Shown in pieces: positions 18,622-27,891 of a stretch of DNA of 64,000 nucleotides. The notes under the pieces were generated by a model. That model ran no database searches. It saw nothing but the letters and a program-made list of their open reading frames with translations, and was not told the DNA's origin. The DNA lies in the NCBI RefSeq assembly GCF_007995245.1, contig NZ_VCBA01000008.1, positions 1,940-65,939 on the forward strand, in the 5' to 3' direction. Both the position numbers and the translations under genes were made by a program. The stretch comes from Tateyamaria sp. syn59. GTDB taxonomy: Bacteria > Pseudomonadota > Alphaproteobacteria > Rhodobacterales > Rhodobacteraceae. How positions within the stretch are numbered: the first letter of the stretch is position 1; each line of letters opens with the position of its first letter.

Positions 18622-19661
18622 GGTTGCCATCCTTCGCGCATGGGGTCATCGGCAGATATCGGCAGGGACACGCGCACACCACGGCGATGGGACGCATAGA
18701 TCGCAGTGACAAGCGCAACAGAGGCCGCACCGTCCTCCAACGTGACTGCACTGTTCGGCGCGCCCTCGATTGCTTTGCCAACTTCCGGTAAGAACCCGGC
18801 AAACCCAACCGGGCCTGGCACGACATCGGCACAAACCTGATCAACCAGTGCCTGTCGGGCCGGATCACGCGCCACAAATTGCCATTTGCCTTCCCCGGGA
18901 GCATACGGATTTGTATGCGACGTCACTGTCAGGTGTTCGTAAACGAAACGCAGCCGTGTTTCATCCCGTGCAGACCCAAGGGTCACACTGCTTGTCGCCA
19001 GCGCACCACCCTCCAGATCAAAAATCAGGGCCGCGCTGTCCTCCGTCTCAATCGGATTAACAATGGTGCCCAACCGGGCTGCCACGCCCTCAATCGGCGC
19101 GAGGAAACGCGTCAGCAGGTCATGCGCATGAATGGCATGACCCAGGACCGCCCCGCCCTGTTCACCCGCCCAAGTGCCACGCCACGGAACCGCGTAGTAG
19201 TCTGCACCCCTATTCCAATGCGTCTCGAGCGATGCGGCGCGCGCTGCGCCGACAAGCCCTGCGGCCTGAAGCGCCTGAAGCTTGTCAAAAGCGGGACCGA
19301 ACCGATACTGAAACACGGGAAAGACCGACATACCGGTGCGCGCCGCAGCATTTGAAATGGCATCAACCTGCGCCATCGACGTCGCGAGTGGCTTTTCGCA
19401 TATCACGTGCTTGCCCGCATCAAGTGACGCAATCGCAACGGGCGCATGCAGATGCGGTGGCAGGCAAATGTCGATCAGATCGACATCCGCCGCCAAAGCA
19501 TCTTCAACCGTCGACAGTGGCGTGATCTTCTCTCTGCAAAGGGCGGTGCGCCTATCGACGTCCTGATCGACGAGATGGGTGACTGCAAAGCCATCCAGAT
19601 GAGCATAGGCGGCAAGGTGCTGCGCCCCGATCCCGCCACCCAGAATGGCAACCCGGATCAC
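18618..19661 (-). CDS. Gfo/Idh/MocA family oxidoreductase (2 of 4)
   Basis: 347 residues with the NAD(P) motif VAILGGGIGAQHL and the family motif EKPL (ICEKPLATS, about residue 92). The C-terminal domain contains GHAIHAHDLLTRFL, the His/Asp region of the Gfo/Idh active site. It lies between uxuA and another paralogue, with 4-base overlaps at both ends. It differs clearly from its three neighbours, so this is not a recent tandem duplication. Substrate unassigned. Confidence 0.87.
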   Translation of the reverse strand: MIRVAILGGGIGAQHLAAYAHLDGFAVTHLVDQDVDRRTALCREKITPLSTVEDALAADVDLIDICLPPHLHAPVAIASLDAGKHVICEKPLATSMAQVDAISNAAARTGMSVFPVFQYRFGPAFDKLQALQAAGLVGAARAASLETHWNRGADYYAVPWRGTWAGEQGGAVLGHAIHAHDLLTRFLAPIEGVAARLGTIVNPIETEDSAALIFDLEGGALATSSVTLGSARDETRLRFVYEHLTVTSHTNPYAPGEGKWQFVARDPARQALVDQVCADVVPGPVGFAGFLPEVGKAIEGAPNSAVTLEDGAASVALVTAIYASHRRGVRVSLPISADDPMREGWQP

Positions 19662-20665
19662 GACGACGCCCCTTCAGCCATCATCTGTGCGTGCAGGGCC
19701 AACTCCATCACCTTGAAGCAATGCGCCTGTGCCATGGCCGTCTCAGTGCGGTGCGCAATATCGTGAGCAAGGCGCGCAAAATAGGGAAGGCCAGCGTCCC
19801 GCGCATCTATCGCCTCGCATCTGTCCCCGTTGACCAGCAGCAGGTGATCCGTGCCTGTCCGCCCGCCAACGTCGACATATTTGCGCAACTCTATGTAACC
19901 TTCTGTGCCCAGCAGTGTGAGGCGGCCATCACCCCAGTTGGGCAAAGCGTCAGGCGTGTACCAATCGACACGGATGTAGCCAGAGGCGTAATCGGATCGC
20001 AGCGCAACCTCTCCAAAGTCTTGCAGGCCGGGATCGGCAGCATTCGCATGATTGGCCACATGCGCCATTGTAACCTGCGCATCTGTCGATCCTGTAAAAT
20101 GCAGAAACTGGTCGATCTGGTGCGAGGCGATGTCGGTCAATACGCCGCCGTATTTATCGCGTTGAAAGAACCAGTTAGGTCTGGTCGGCCTGTTCAACCG
20201 GTGCGGCCCCAGCCCGGTTGTATGCACGACACGCCCGATGGCACCGTCCTGCACTAGGGCGTCCGCCAGTGTGACACACGGCACCTCGAACCTCTCGGAG
20301 AAATTGATCGACCAGATGCGCCCCGTCTCGCCCACGCAAGATTTGATGGTCTCAAGCTGGTCAAGCGATGTGCAGCCAGGTTTATCCGTCATCACGTCAT
20401 GCCCGGCCTGCATGGCCCGGATCGCAACGTCGGCACGGTCTGCGGGGATGTTCGACACCAGCGCCAGGTCAGCGCCCGCGGCCAGCGCGGCGTTCAGTGT
20501 GTCAAAGCGGGGTAGATCAGGGAAGCGCTTGACATATCCCGCCAGCGGCTGAGGATCCCCTTCGGTCCAAAAGCCGAGGCAACGGGCCCCTTGCGCCAGC
20601 ATGTTTTCGGTCATGCCGTAGATATGCCGATGGTCCAGCCCCAGCGCGACAAAGCTCAATGTCAT
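19658..20665 (-). CDS. Gfo/Idh/MocA family oxidoreductase (3 of 4)
   Basis: 335 residues. It departs from the family in two visible ways: the N-terminal glycine-rich motif is weak (SFVALGLDHRHIYGM) and the EKP motif reads DKP (MTDKPGCTS). The substrate domain (DIASHQIDQFLHFTG) is conserved with its His/Asp pair. The altered cofactor-loop region may mean different cofactor handling. It sits in the overlapping chain upstream of uxuA. Confidence 0.83.
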   Translation of the reverse strand: MTLSFVALGLDHRHIYGMTENMLAQGARCLGFWTEGDPQPLAGYVKRFPDLPRFDTLNAALAAGADLALVSNIPADRADVAIRAMQAGHDVMTDKPGCTSLDQLETIKSCVGETGRIWSINFSERFEVPCVTLADALVQDGAIGRVVHTTGLGPHRLNRPTRPNWFFQRDKYGGVLTDIASHQIDQFLHFTGSTDAQVTMAHVANHANAADPGLQDFGEVALRSDYASGYIRVDWYTPDALPNWGDGRLTLLGTEGYIELRKYVDVGGRTGTDHLLLVNGDRCEAIDARDAGLPYFARLAHDIAHRTETAMAQAHCFKVMELALHAQMMAEGASS

Positions 20666-21699
20666 GCAGCCACCTCAACTGTTGTGCCGGTGCGCGCTGC
20701 CCGTTCCATCGCGTCGATGACAGCGTGGACATGCAGCGCCTCGGACGGCGGGGCAATCGGCGGACGACCTTGCGCGACAGACATTACGAAATCTTCGAGA
20801 ATAGACTGATGCCAGGCATGGGTGAATGCCATCGGGTCGGCGCCGCCTCCTGTCTCGCCTGCCCCATCAGGCGAAAGCTTCTCTCGCTCACCCGTCAGCC
20901 AGTCGATACGTAGATGATCCCCCTCCAGATGCGCTTGTCCTTGTGTGGTCGTCACCGTGATGCTCTCCGCCGCGCCGGGATAAGCGGTCGTGGTCGCGCT
21001 CAGCACACCCGTCGCACCCGATCGAAACGTCAGCAGGGCCGCGGCGATATCTTCGGCTTCCATGCGATGCAACGCGCTGGTGCGCATCATGGCCTGAAGT
21101 GCGGCAACAGGCCCGGCAAGCCAAAGGCCAAGGTCCAAGGTATGGATCGCCTGATTGATCATCACACCGCCGCCATCGCGCGCATAAGTGCCACGCCCCG
21201 GCGCATCGTAATAGGCCTGTTCCCGCCACCAAGGCACGCGCAGTTCAACATGAACGATGTCGCCAAGCGCACCCGTATCCAGCTTTTGCTTCAGATGTTG
21301 CGCGGCAGCTCGGGTGCGATGTTGGAAGCACAAGGCAAGCGGCACATTTGCCTTTGAATAAAGCTGAACAAGATCCCGCGCGGCATCCAGCGTCCGCTCC
21401 ACGGGCTTTTCCATCAGCGTGGGGATTCCCGCTTTGACAAGCGTGCGTGCGTACTCGATCCGCGCGTCGGGCGGCGTGATCAGGATTGCGCCCTCTGCGC
21501 CCGTACTCGCAACGGCTTCAGGGTCACCAAGCGGCGCGACGCCATATCCCAACGTCTCGGACGCGTTGGTGCAAAAATCTGCCGTCCGTGCATCATCGCG
21601 GCCCAAAACGCCGACAAGGCGCGCGCCTGCGGAATTGTCCCGCAGCGCCAGAAGATGTGTCTGTGCCACCATGCCAGCACCGATCATCACGACGTCCAT
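20662..21699 (-). CDS. Gfo/Idh/MocA family oxidoreductase (4 of 4)
   Basis: 345 residues, first gene of the minus-strand chain. NAD(P) motif DVVMIGAGMVAQTHLLAL and EKP motif (LMEKPVERT, about residue 94) are both intact. ATG 21699 is chosen because GGAGGAAC sits just before it. The promoter must lie in the 91 bases shared with the divergent uxaC gene. Substrate unassigned; a sugar, sugar acid or cyclitol is the family expectation. Confidence 0.88.
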   Translation of the reverse strand: MDVVMIGAGMVAQTHLLALRDNSAGARLVGVLGRDDARTADFCTNASETLGYGVAPLGDPEAVASTGAEGAILITPPDARIEYARTLVKAGIPTLMEKPVERTLDAARDLVQLYSKANVPLALCFQHRTRAAAQHLKQKLDTGALGDIVHVELRVPWWREQAYYDAPGRGTYARDGGGVMINQAIHTLDLGLWLAGPVAALQAMMRTSALHRMEAEDIAAALLTFRSGATGVLSATTTAYPGAAESITVTTTQGQAHLEGDHLRIDWLTGEREKLSPDGAGETGGGADPMAFTHAWHQSILEDFVMSVAQGRPPIAPPSEALHVHAVIDAMERAARTGTTVEVAA

Positions 21700-21790
21700 T
21701 GCGTTCCTCCTGCCCTGCACAGTGGCGCTATTTCAAAGGTGCGCCAAGGGGCATTCGTGCTAGGGTCTGGAAAAAGGGAAAGGGGCAGCC

Positions 21791-23146
21791 ATGTCTTTGA
21801 AACTGAGCGGGAAAGCGGCACAGATCTATGACGGGATCAAAGGTGCCCCGATCGTGTCGCCGCACGGTCATTGCGACCCGGCTTGGTTTGCGACCAATGC
21901 CGCGTTCTCTGATCCGGCAGAGCTGCTGGTGATCCCGGATCACTACGTCTTTCGGATGCTCTATTCACAAGGGGTACCGCTTGATCAGCTAGGCGTCGGC
22001 GTCCCGGCCGAAGACCGCGACCCACGGGCGATCTTCCGTCTATTTGCCGCGCACTGGCATCTGTTTCTCGGCACGCCCAGCCAGCTCTGGATCGAATACG
22101 AGTTGCGCGAAACACTCGGGTGCAACATGGCCTTGGGATCGGATACAGCGGACGCCATCTATGATCATATTGCAACATGGCTGGCGGATGTTGAGAACCG
22201 CCCGCGCGCCTTGTTCGACCGGATGGGGATCGAGGTGTTGGCAACCACTGATGCGGCACTCGACCCCCTCACACATCATAGCATGATCCGCGACAACGGC
22301 TGGACCGGCACGGTCATCCCGACCTTTCGTCCCGATGCGCTGCTGAACCCGCGCACCCTAGGGTGGGCAAGCGAGGTTGCAGCACTTGGCGCAATGACGG
22401 GGGATGACACCGAGACATATGACGGGTTCCTCGCCGCCCTGCGTGCACGGCGCGCTGCATTCAAGGCGCTGGGGGCCACGGCTACAGACCACGCTATCGA
22501 GCAGCCGCAAACAATCTGGCTCGACCGGCCCGCCGACAGTTTTGCAGCGCTACTGTCTGGAAACATGGCGGACGCCGATGCGTTTCACGGACACATGCTG
22601 ATCGAAATGGCGCAGATGTCACTCGACGACGGTCTCGTCATGCAGCTGCACGCGGGCAGCCGACGCAACACCAACCATGCGCTATTTGACCGCTTTGGCG
22701 CAGACAAAGGAGCGGACATTCCCATTGCTGTAGATTGGGTGCGCGGGCTCGAACCTCTGCTCAACCGGGTCGGAAACGACCCGCGCCTGACGCTGATCCT
22801 GTTCACATTGGATGAAACAACGTACACGCGTGAGTTGGCGCCCATGGCGGGGCACTGGCCTTGCCTCCGCATCGGGCCGCCGTGGTGGTTCCACGACAGT
22901 GCCGCTGGCATCGCGCGCTATCTCGATCAAGTGGTCGAGACAGCGGGCTATCACAATCTGGCCGGGTTCAACGACGACACACGCGCCTTTCTGTCGATCC
23001 CGGCACGGCATGATCTCTGGCGCCGCGCCGTCGCGCAACACCTCGCCACCCAAATCGACAGCGGCTACTTTTCCATCGAAACGGCGGGCCAGATCGCTCA
23101 ACTTCTGGCCACAGATCTGGCCCGCAAGACATACCGGTTGGAGTAA
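21791..23146 (+). CDS. uxaC: Glucuronate isomerase
   Basis: 451 residues of the uronate isomerase family (amidohydrolase fold). It interconverts D-glucuronate with D-fructuronate, and usually also D-galacturonate with D-tagaturonate. Metal-site segment SPHGHCDPAW is near the N-terminus; LQLHAGSRRNTN and GFNDDTRAFLSIPARHD are typical of UxaC. A GAAAGGGGCAG ribosome binding site precedes the ATG. The uxuB gene follows 3 bases later, and uxuA lies in the divergent chain. Confidence 0.94.
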   Translation: MSLKLSGKAAQIYDGIKGAPIVSPHGHCDPAWFATNAAFSDPAELLVIPDHYVFRMLYSQGVPLDQLGVGVPAEDRDPRAIFRLFAAHWHLFLGTPSQLWIEYELRETLGCNMALGSDTADAIYDHIATWLADVENRPRALFDRMGIEVLATTDAALDPLTHHSMIRDNGWTGTVIPTFRPDALLNPRTLGWASEVAALGAMTGDDTETYDGFLAALRARRAAFKALGATATDHAIEQPQTIWLDRPADSFAALLSGNMADADAFHGHMLIEMAQMSLDDGLVMQLHAGSRRNTNHALFDRFGADKGADIPIAVDWVRGLEPLLNRVGNDPRLTLILFTLDETTYTRELAPMAGHWPCLRIGPPWWFHDSAAGIARYLDQVVETAGYHNLAGFNDDTRAFLSIPARHDLWRRAVAQHLATQIDSGYFSIETAGQIAQLLATDLARKTYRLE

Positions 23147-23149
23147 CCG

Positions 23150-24337
23150 ATGCCGCATATTCTGCACCTTGGGGTCGGCAACTTTTTCCGCGCCCACGCC
23201 GCCGCCTACACCCAGGACGCATCCGGGTGGGACATCACCGGCGTCAGCTTCCGCTCACCTGCCATACGCAATGGTCTGGCTGCCCAAGACTTTACATATT
23301 CCCTCCTGATCAAGGACGCGAAGGGTACTGAGGTCAAACCGATCACCTGCCTGACAAACATGATCGTGGCACCGGAAGACCCGGATGCCGTAGTCGCAAG
23401 CATCGCCTCCGACAGGTTCGACCTGATCACCCTTACAGTCACGGAAAAGGCGTACCACCTCGACGGAGCGGGCAAGCTGGACCTGACCGCAGCCGAGGTA
23501 CAGGCAGACCTCGCTGGAGGGGATCAAACGGTGGTGGGCGCCTTGGCGCGCGGGTTGGCGCGTCGCGACGCGCCAGTGACGGTTCTGAGCTGCGACAACC
23601 TGCCGGAAAACGGCCAGAAACTCGAACAGGCTGTCCGCAGCTTTGCGGATGAGGCCAGACTGTCACTCAACGCCAGTGTGACCTTCCCCTCCTGCATGGT
23701 GGACCGCATCACACCAGCGACCACTGATGCCATCCGGCAAGAGGCAGGCGACCCTATGGCAGTCCCGACCGAGACATTCACAGAATGGGTGATCGAAGAC
23801 AGGTTTGCCGCGCGTCGCCCTGACTGGCCCGGCGTGCAATGGGTGGATGACGTCGCCCAGCATGAGATGCGCAAGCTGCGGATGCTGAACGGCGCGCATT
23901 CCTACCTGGCCTATGCGGGCACTTTGCGCGGCCACACCTATGTTCACGATGCCATCGCTGACCCGGAGTTGCGGGCCGGGACGGTCGCGCTGATGCAGGA
24001 GGCGGCCAAGACGCTTCCCGACGGCGTTCAGGAGCAGACGAAGGCGTATCGAAAGGCGCTGATCCAGCGTTTTGAAAACCCGAACCTGCATCACAGGCTC
24101 AGGCAGATCGCCATGGATGGCAGCCAGAAACTGCCGATCCGCATTCTGTCCACACTCAAGGATCGTGGCAGCGATCCCAGCCCGGCCCTGTCAGCAGCAT
24201 CAGACGCATGGGTGGCATTTGTCCGGGCCGAAGTCGCGGGAGGGCGCACCCTAGACGACCCGAATGCCAAGCAACTGATTGCTGCCTGCAGCTCCGCCCA
24301 CCCGGACCGCGCACTGCGGGACTTGATCGGTGCCTAG
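23150..24337 (+). CDS. uxuB: D-mannonate oxidoreductase (fructuronate reductase), mannitol dehydrogenase family
   Basis: 395 residues. The N-terminus ILHLGVGNFFRAHAA is the NAD-binding motif of the mannitol dehydrogenase family, and MRKLRMLNGAHSYLAYAG is the catalytic-lysine signature region. In context it reduces D-fructuronate to D-mannonate; family members also act on tagaturonate or mannitol, so specificity rests on uxaC and uxuA being adjacent. It is shorter than the E. coli enzyme (about 490 residues). Its TAG stop lies in a CTAG palindrome shared with the convergent kdgK. Confidence 0.9.
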   Translation: MPHILHLGVGNFFRAHAAAYTQDASGWDITGVSFRSPAIRNGLAAQDFTYSLLIKDAKGTEVKPITCLTNMIVAPEDPDAVVASIASDRFDLITLTVTEKAYHLDGAGKLDLTAAEVQADLAGGDQTVVGALARGLARRDAPVTVLSCDNLPENGQKLEQAVRSFADEARLSLNASVTFPSCMVDRITPATTDAIRQEAGDPMAVPTETFTEWVIEDRFAARRPDWPGVQWVDDVAQHEMRKLRMLNGAHSYLAYAGTLRGHTYVHDAIADPELRAGTVALMQEAAKTLPDGVQEQTKAYRKALIQRFENPNLHHRLRQIAMDGSQKLPIRILSTLKDRGSDPSPALSAASDAWVAFVRAEVAGGRTLDDPNAKQLIAACSSAHPDRALRDLIGA

Positions 24338-25212
24338 CGCGGCAGGATCGCGCCGCGGTGGCCAATCACCTCGCTGGCCAACGCATGGCCTGCACGCAGC
24401 GCTTGATCCTGCGGCGCGCCCATCAACAAGGCCCCTAGATATGCACCATTAAAGCTGTCACCTGCAGCAGTCGTGTCGACAACTTTCTGCGCTGGCTTGT
24501 AGACATCGGTGGTGCCGGTCTCCAGGCACAACGGCCCTTGTGCTCCGCGCTTCAGTGCTCCGGTGCGATGCAACGCCACAAAGCGTGCGGCGACTGCTTG
24601 CGCGCTTTCGCCTGTCAGCTCCATTTCGTCATCAATGGACGGCAATGCAATGTCGGATAAAACCCACATGGCTTGTATCGCTGCGCGGGCGGCTTCCGGA
24701 TCACCCCACAGGCGCGGCCGATAATTGCTGTCAAAGGCAACGCGGCCGCCCGATTGCCGAAACAGCCGAAGCCACCGGATCAGCGCGGTGCGGGTCGAGG
24801 CAGGCAAAATCGCCAACGTGATGGCGGAGGTGTAGATCACGTCGTAGCTTTCAAGCACTGAAAAGTCGGGCCCGGACTGCGTCGCAAACACCATCCGCGC
24901 CGCCGACGCGTCCCGCCAATATGCAAAGCTGCGCTCGCCCGCCACATCGGTCGAAATGGCATAGAGGCCCGGCGTCCTTGTCGGATCCCGTTCAATGGCC
25001 TGCGTGCCAATGTCTTCGGCCTCAATCGCGGCGACAATCCGGTCGGAAAAAGTGTCTGTTCCAACTCGGGTGACGTAGTCCACCTGCAGCGTCGGCGCGG
25101 TGCGTTTCAGGTAGATCGCCGTGTTCAGCGTATCGCCAGCGACCCGCACATCGGCGCTGTCACCGCGCATCGAAAGCTCGATCATCGCCTCGCCGATAGC
25201 CGCAATCTTCAT
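24334..25212 (-). CDS. kdgK: 2-keto-3-deoxygluconate kinase (PfkB family)
   Basis: 292 residues of the PfkB/ribokinase family. The N-terminus MKIAAIGEAMIELSM and the ATP/catalytic signature DTTAAGDSFNGAYLG are clear. It phosphorylates KDG, the product of uxuA, to KDPG. No KDPG aldolase is in the window, so the last step must be encoded elsewhere. The true start is ATG 25212; the frame stays open upstream through the next gene but without homology. Its start overlaps the stop of the upstream transporter gene (ATGA). Confidence 0.9.
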   Translation of the reverse strand: MKIAAIGEAMIELSMRGDSADVRVAGDTLNTAIYLKRTAPTLQVDYVTRVGTDTFSDRIVAAIEAEDIGTQAIERDPTRTPGLYAISTDVAGERSFAYWRDASAARMVFATQSGPDFSVLESYDVIYTSAITLAILPASTRTALIRWLRLFRQSGGRVAFDSNYRPRLWGDPEAARAAIQAMWVLSDIALPSIDDEMELTGESAQAVAARFVALHRTGALKRGAQGPLCLETGTTDVYKPAQKVVDTTAAGDSFNGAYLGALLMGAPQDQALRAGHALASEVIGHRGAILPR

Positions 25213-26102
25213 ACCGTGTCCTTTCGTGCCGTGCGCCGCCAGATGATCAGGCCAGAAACGACGATGATGGCTGCACCCAACAGCGTCCAACCATCTGGCA
25301 CATCGCCGAAAACCAGATAACTGGCAAGCGCCAGATACAGAAGAAAACTGTATGTATAGGGCATCAACGTGTTGGCTGGCGCAAAAGCGTGCGCACGCGA
25401 GAAAATCTCGTGCCCTGCCCACCCCCAGATGCCTAGACCGATCATCAGCGCCCACTGCCACGCGGTCTCGGGCGCGGTCCAAACCCACCACGCCAGCGGC
25501 GCCAGCGTGACAGCCCCAAAGGCCCCCATCCAGAACTGCATCGTTTCTGCCGCGACCACGCCAGAAATCTTGCGCGTGATGATCGAGTAAAGGGCCAGCG
25601 AGAATGCATTGTAGACGTTCAGGATCGCAATCGCATGAAAGCTCGCATCGAAGGGCCGGATCACGACCAGCACACCCGTGAACCCCAACACAATCGCAAA
25701 CCAGCGCCACGGCCCCACCCGCTCTCCCAGCAGCGGCCAGCTCAGGAAGCAAACGATGATTGGGGCCGAAAACATGATCGACCCCACCACCGTCAGCGGC
25801 AGGTAGTTCAGGGTGATGAAGTTGAACAGCGTGGCCGACGCCAGCAGAAACCCCCGGAGCAGCACCAGCCCCATATGCGCGGACTGAAAGTTCGACCACC
25901 GCACGCCCTTGCGCAGCAACAGCGCAGTCGAGATCAGAAAGTGCGGAAAATACCGCATGAACGCCAGTTGAAAAGCGGGCAACCCCGCTAACAACAACCA
26001 CTTCACCGACGTATCAATGAGGGTAAAGAACGCATAAGCCCCCAGCGTCATCACGATGCCGAGGGCTGCGCGATCCTCCGTCGGATGGGCGGCAATCGCC
26101 AC
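25209..26102 (-). CDS. DMT family (EamA) membrane transporter
   Basis: 297 residues with about ten hydrophobic segments arranged as two EamA repeats, the drug/metabolite transporter pattern (TSVKWLLLAGLPAFQLAFMRY; LLGAAIIVVSGLIIWR at the C-terminus). The GTG start at 26102 is supported by a GGTAGCAGG stretch upstream and lies 3 bases after the GarR-like stop. Substrate unknown. Its place inside a sugar-acid operon suggests export or uptake of a related metabolite. Confidence 0.87.
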   Translation of the reverse strand: MAIAAHPTEDRAALGIVMTLGAYAFFTLIDTSVKWLLLAGLPAFQLAFMRYFPHFLISTALLLRKGVRWSNFQSAHMGLVLLRGFLLASATLFNFITLNYLPLTVVGSIMFSAPIIVCFLSWPLLGERVGPWRWFAIVLGFTGVLVVIRPFDASFHAIAILNVYNAFSLALYSIITRKISGVVAAETMQFWMGAFGAVTLAPLAWWVWTAPETAWQWALMIGLGIWGWAGHEIFSRAHAFAPANTLMPYTYSFLLYLALASYLVFGDVPDGWTLLGAAIIVVSGLIIWRRTARKDTV

Positions 26103-26105
26103 CTG

Positions 26106-26993
26106 CTACCCCTTGAAACGGTCGGCGAAGAAATCGACTTGCAGGGGCACCATCTCTTCCCCGCGGCCCGCATCAATGGACCCGCGCAAGCTGTCGAGCG
26201 TGCTGCCCGACATCATCGACTGCACGCCCGCATCGGCACACATCTGCGCGTAATACCCTACGTCCTTGGCCGCGTTCTTGATGGAAAAGGCAAGCTGCTG
26301 ATCGTCGCCCTGAAGAGCATAGGCCGTGACAAAATCCATCATCCCCGACTTCAGCGGCCCAGCCGACATCACGTCATACAGGCCCTGCCGATCCACGCCC
26401 ATCACATCCGCGATGGCATAGCTCTCCGCCATCGCATTTGCACAGGCCTGCGCATAGAAATTGTTGATCAGCTTGATCGTGTGCCCCGTACCCAGCGCCC
26501 CGAGGTGAAAGACATTCTCGCCCAGATCATCCAGCACCGGCTTCACCTTGTCGAAAGCAGCCTTGTCCCCCGACCCCATCAGGTTCAGCAACCCATCCTT
26601 GGCGTGCATCGGCGTCCGCCCGATCGGACAATCCAGCATCGTGCCGCCTGCGACCTCAACCTCTGCCCCGAGCGCCTTGGTCGATGCAGGCAGCGACGTG
26701 CCAAAATCAATAACCACAGCGCCCGGTTTCAGTCCGGCAATCACACCGTCATCACCCCGCATCCGCGCCTCGACATTGTCGGACGTGTCCATGCACAGCA
26801 TCACGATGTCCGACGCTTCGGCCACGGCCTTGGCGGTCGTCACCTCTGTTGCGCCACGCTCCACCGCACGATCCACATAGGTCCGCGTCCGGTTCGCGAT
26901 GACAACAAGATCATAACCCTGATCCTGCAGCCGCCCCACCATGGCCCCGCCCATCAGGCCCAGGCCGATAAATCCAATCGTCGGTTTGCTCAT
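26106..26993 (-). CDS. NAD(P)-dependent 2-hydroxyacid oxidoreductase (GarR/GlxR, 3-hydroxyisobutyrate dehydrogenase family)
   Basis: 295 residues. It starts with the family signature TIGFIGLGLMGGAM and has the catalytic-lysine segment TIKLINNFYAQA at about residue 168. Relatives reduce tartronate semialdehyde to glycerate or oxidise 3-hydroxyisobutyrate and other beta-hydroxyacids. In this operon a role in sugar-acid breakdown is likely but the substrate is not determined. It is 1 base from the phytanoyl-CoA dioxygenase-like gene upstream. Confidence 0.87.
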   Translation of the reverse strand: MSKPTIGFIGLGLMGGAMVGRLQDQGYDLVVIANRTRTYVDRAVERGATEVTTAKAVAEASDIVMLCMDTSDNVEARMRGDDGVIAGLKPGAVVIDFGTSLPASTKALGAEVEVAGGTMLDCPIGRTPMHAKDGLLNLMGSGDKAAFDKVKPVLDDLGENVFHLGALGTGHTIKLINNFYAQACANAMAESYAIADVMGVDRQGLYDVMSAGPLKSGMMDFVTAYALQGDDQQLAFSIKNAAKDVGYYAQMCADAGVQSMMSGSTLDSLRGSIDAGRGEEMVPLQVDFFADRFKG

Positions 26994-26994
26994 A

Positions 26995-27891
26995 TCATGT
27001 CTCCTTGGCCGGAATTGTTTGAAAGGCGCGCGTTTTCAGCCCCTTCTGAATTTCATAGATGGAAATCGGCACATCCGGTTGCGGCTGCGGAATGCGGATC
27101 GGGATATCCTTCAGGCGCGGCGTCAGTGTCGGCTCCCCGCACAGCATGCGGGTGTCATAGTCCTCGATCCCGCCCCATTTTGTCATGCTGCCCATGATCG
27201 GGAATGCATCCGCCGCCATCATCTCGTAAAACAGAATGCGCCGCGCCCGGTCGCTCGTGTTCAGGGCCGAGCCATGCACGATCCGCCCATGGTGAATGCT
27301 GATCGACCCGGCCGGACCGGTCAGCGGCACAGCATCCGCCATATCCAGCCCATTCGCCTCCGGCAGCATCGCTCCGGCAAAGACACCATCGACATGGTGA
27401 TCATAAACCGGCCCCTTGTGAGAGCCGGGAAACACCTTCAACGGTCCGTTCTCCTCGGCCATGTCGTCGATGCAAATGCCGATGGCCAGAATGTCGTCAT
27501 TGGTGTGAGGGTAAAACGCATAGTCCTGATGCCACTCCACCGCCGCGCCATAGCCCGCCGACTTCATGTTCAGCTTGGTCGTGTGCAGGCGCAGGTTCGG
27601 CCCAACCAGATCACGGGCCGGGGCCAAGACATGATCCGAATACATCAGTTCGCGAAAAACATCCGATATCGTATGAGGCAGTTTGATCCGGCGCAGTCGC
27701 GGCTCTTCGGGTGTGTGACTGTCCTCCAGATCCAGCCGGTCATTGCTCTCGGTCATGCCCGCTGCTTCATCCTCGAAGCGCGCAATCTCATCCCGGATCT
27801 TCGTCAGCCACGCATCTGGTATCCGCTTTTCAACCAGCAGATAACCGTGCTCCTCGTAATGCGCCTTCTGCTCAGCCGTCAGACATTCCAT
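26995..27891 (-). CDS. Phytanoyl-CoA dioxygenase family protein
   Basis: 298 residues of the Fe(II)/2-oxoglutarate-dependent PhyH family. WHQDYAFYPH supplies the HxD iron ligands and HHGRIVHGSALNTSDRARR the distal His and the Arg that binds 2-oxoglutarate. Members hydroxylate varied small molecules. The ATG at 27891 overlaps the uxaA-like stop (TGATG); a GTG at 27894 is an alternative. An oxygenase in the middle of a uronate operon is unusual and suggests a modified (for example methylated) sugar acid is opened here; that is inference. Confidence 0.88.
   Translation of the reverse strand: MECLTAEQKAHYEEHGYLLVEKRIPDAWLTKIRDEIARFEDEAAGMTESNDRLDLEDSHTPEEPRLRRIKLPHTISDVFRELMYSDHVLAPARDLVGPNLRLHTTKLNMKSAGYGAAVEWHQDYAFYPHTNDDILAIGICIDDMAEENGPLKVFPGSHKGPVYDHHVDGVFAGAMLPEANGLDMADAVPLTGPAGSISIHHGRIVHGSALNTSDRARRILFYEMMAADAFPIMGSMTKWGGIEDYDTRMLCGEPTLTPRLKDIPIRIPQPQPDVPISIYEIQKGLKTRAFQTIPAKET

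Noticed and set aside
21723-21746. TGGCGC ... GCGCCA inverted repeat before uxaC
   Set aside because: Six-base arms with a 12-base spacer are weak in GC-rich DNA; not enough to call an operator.
24334-26001. Extended minus-strand frame fusing kdgK to an upstream segment
   Set aside because: Homology starts at the ATG at 25212; the upstream part overlaps the DMT transporter in another frame and is not protein-like.
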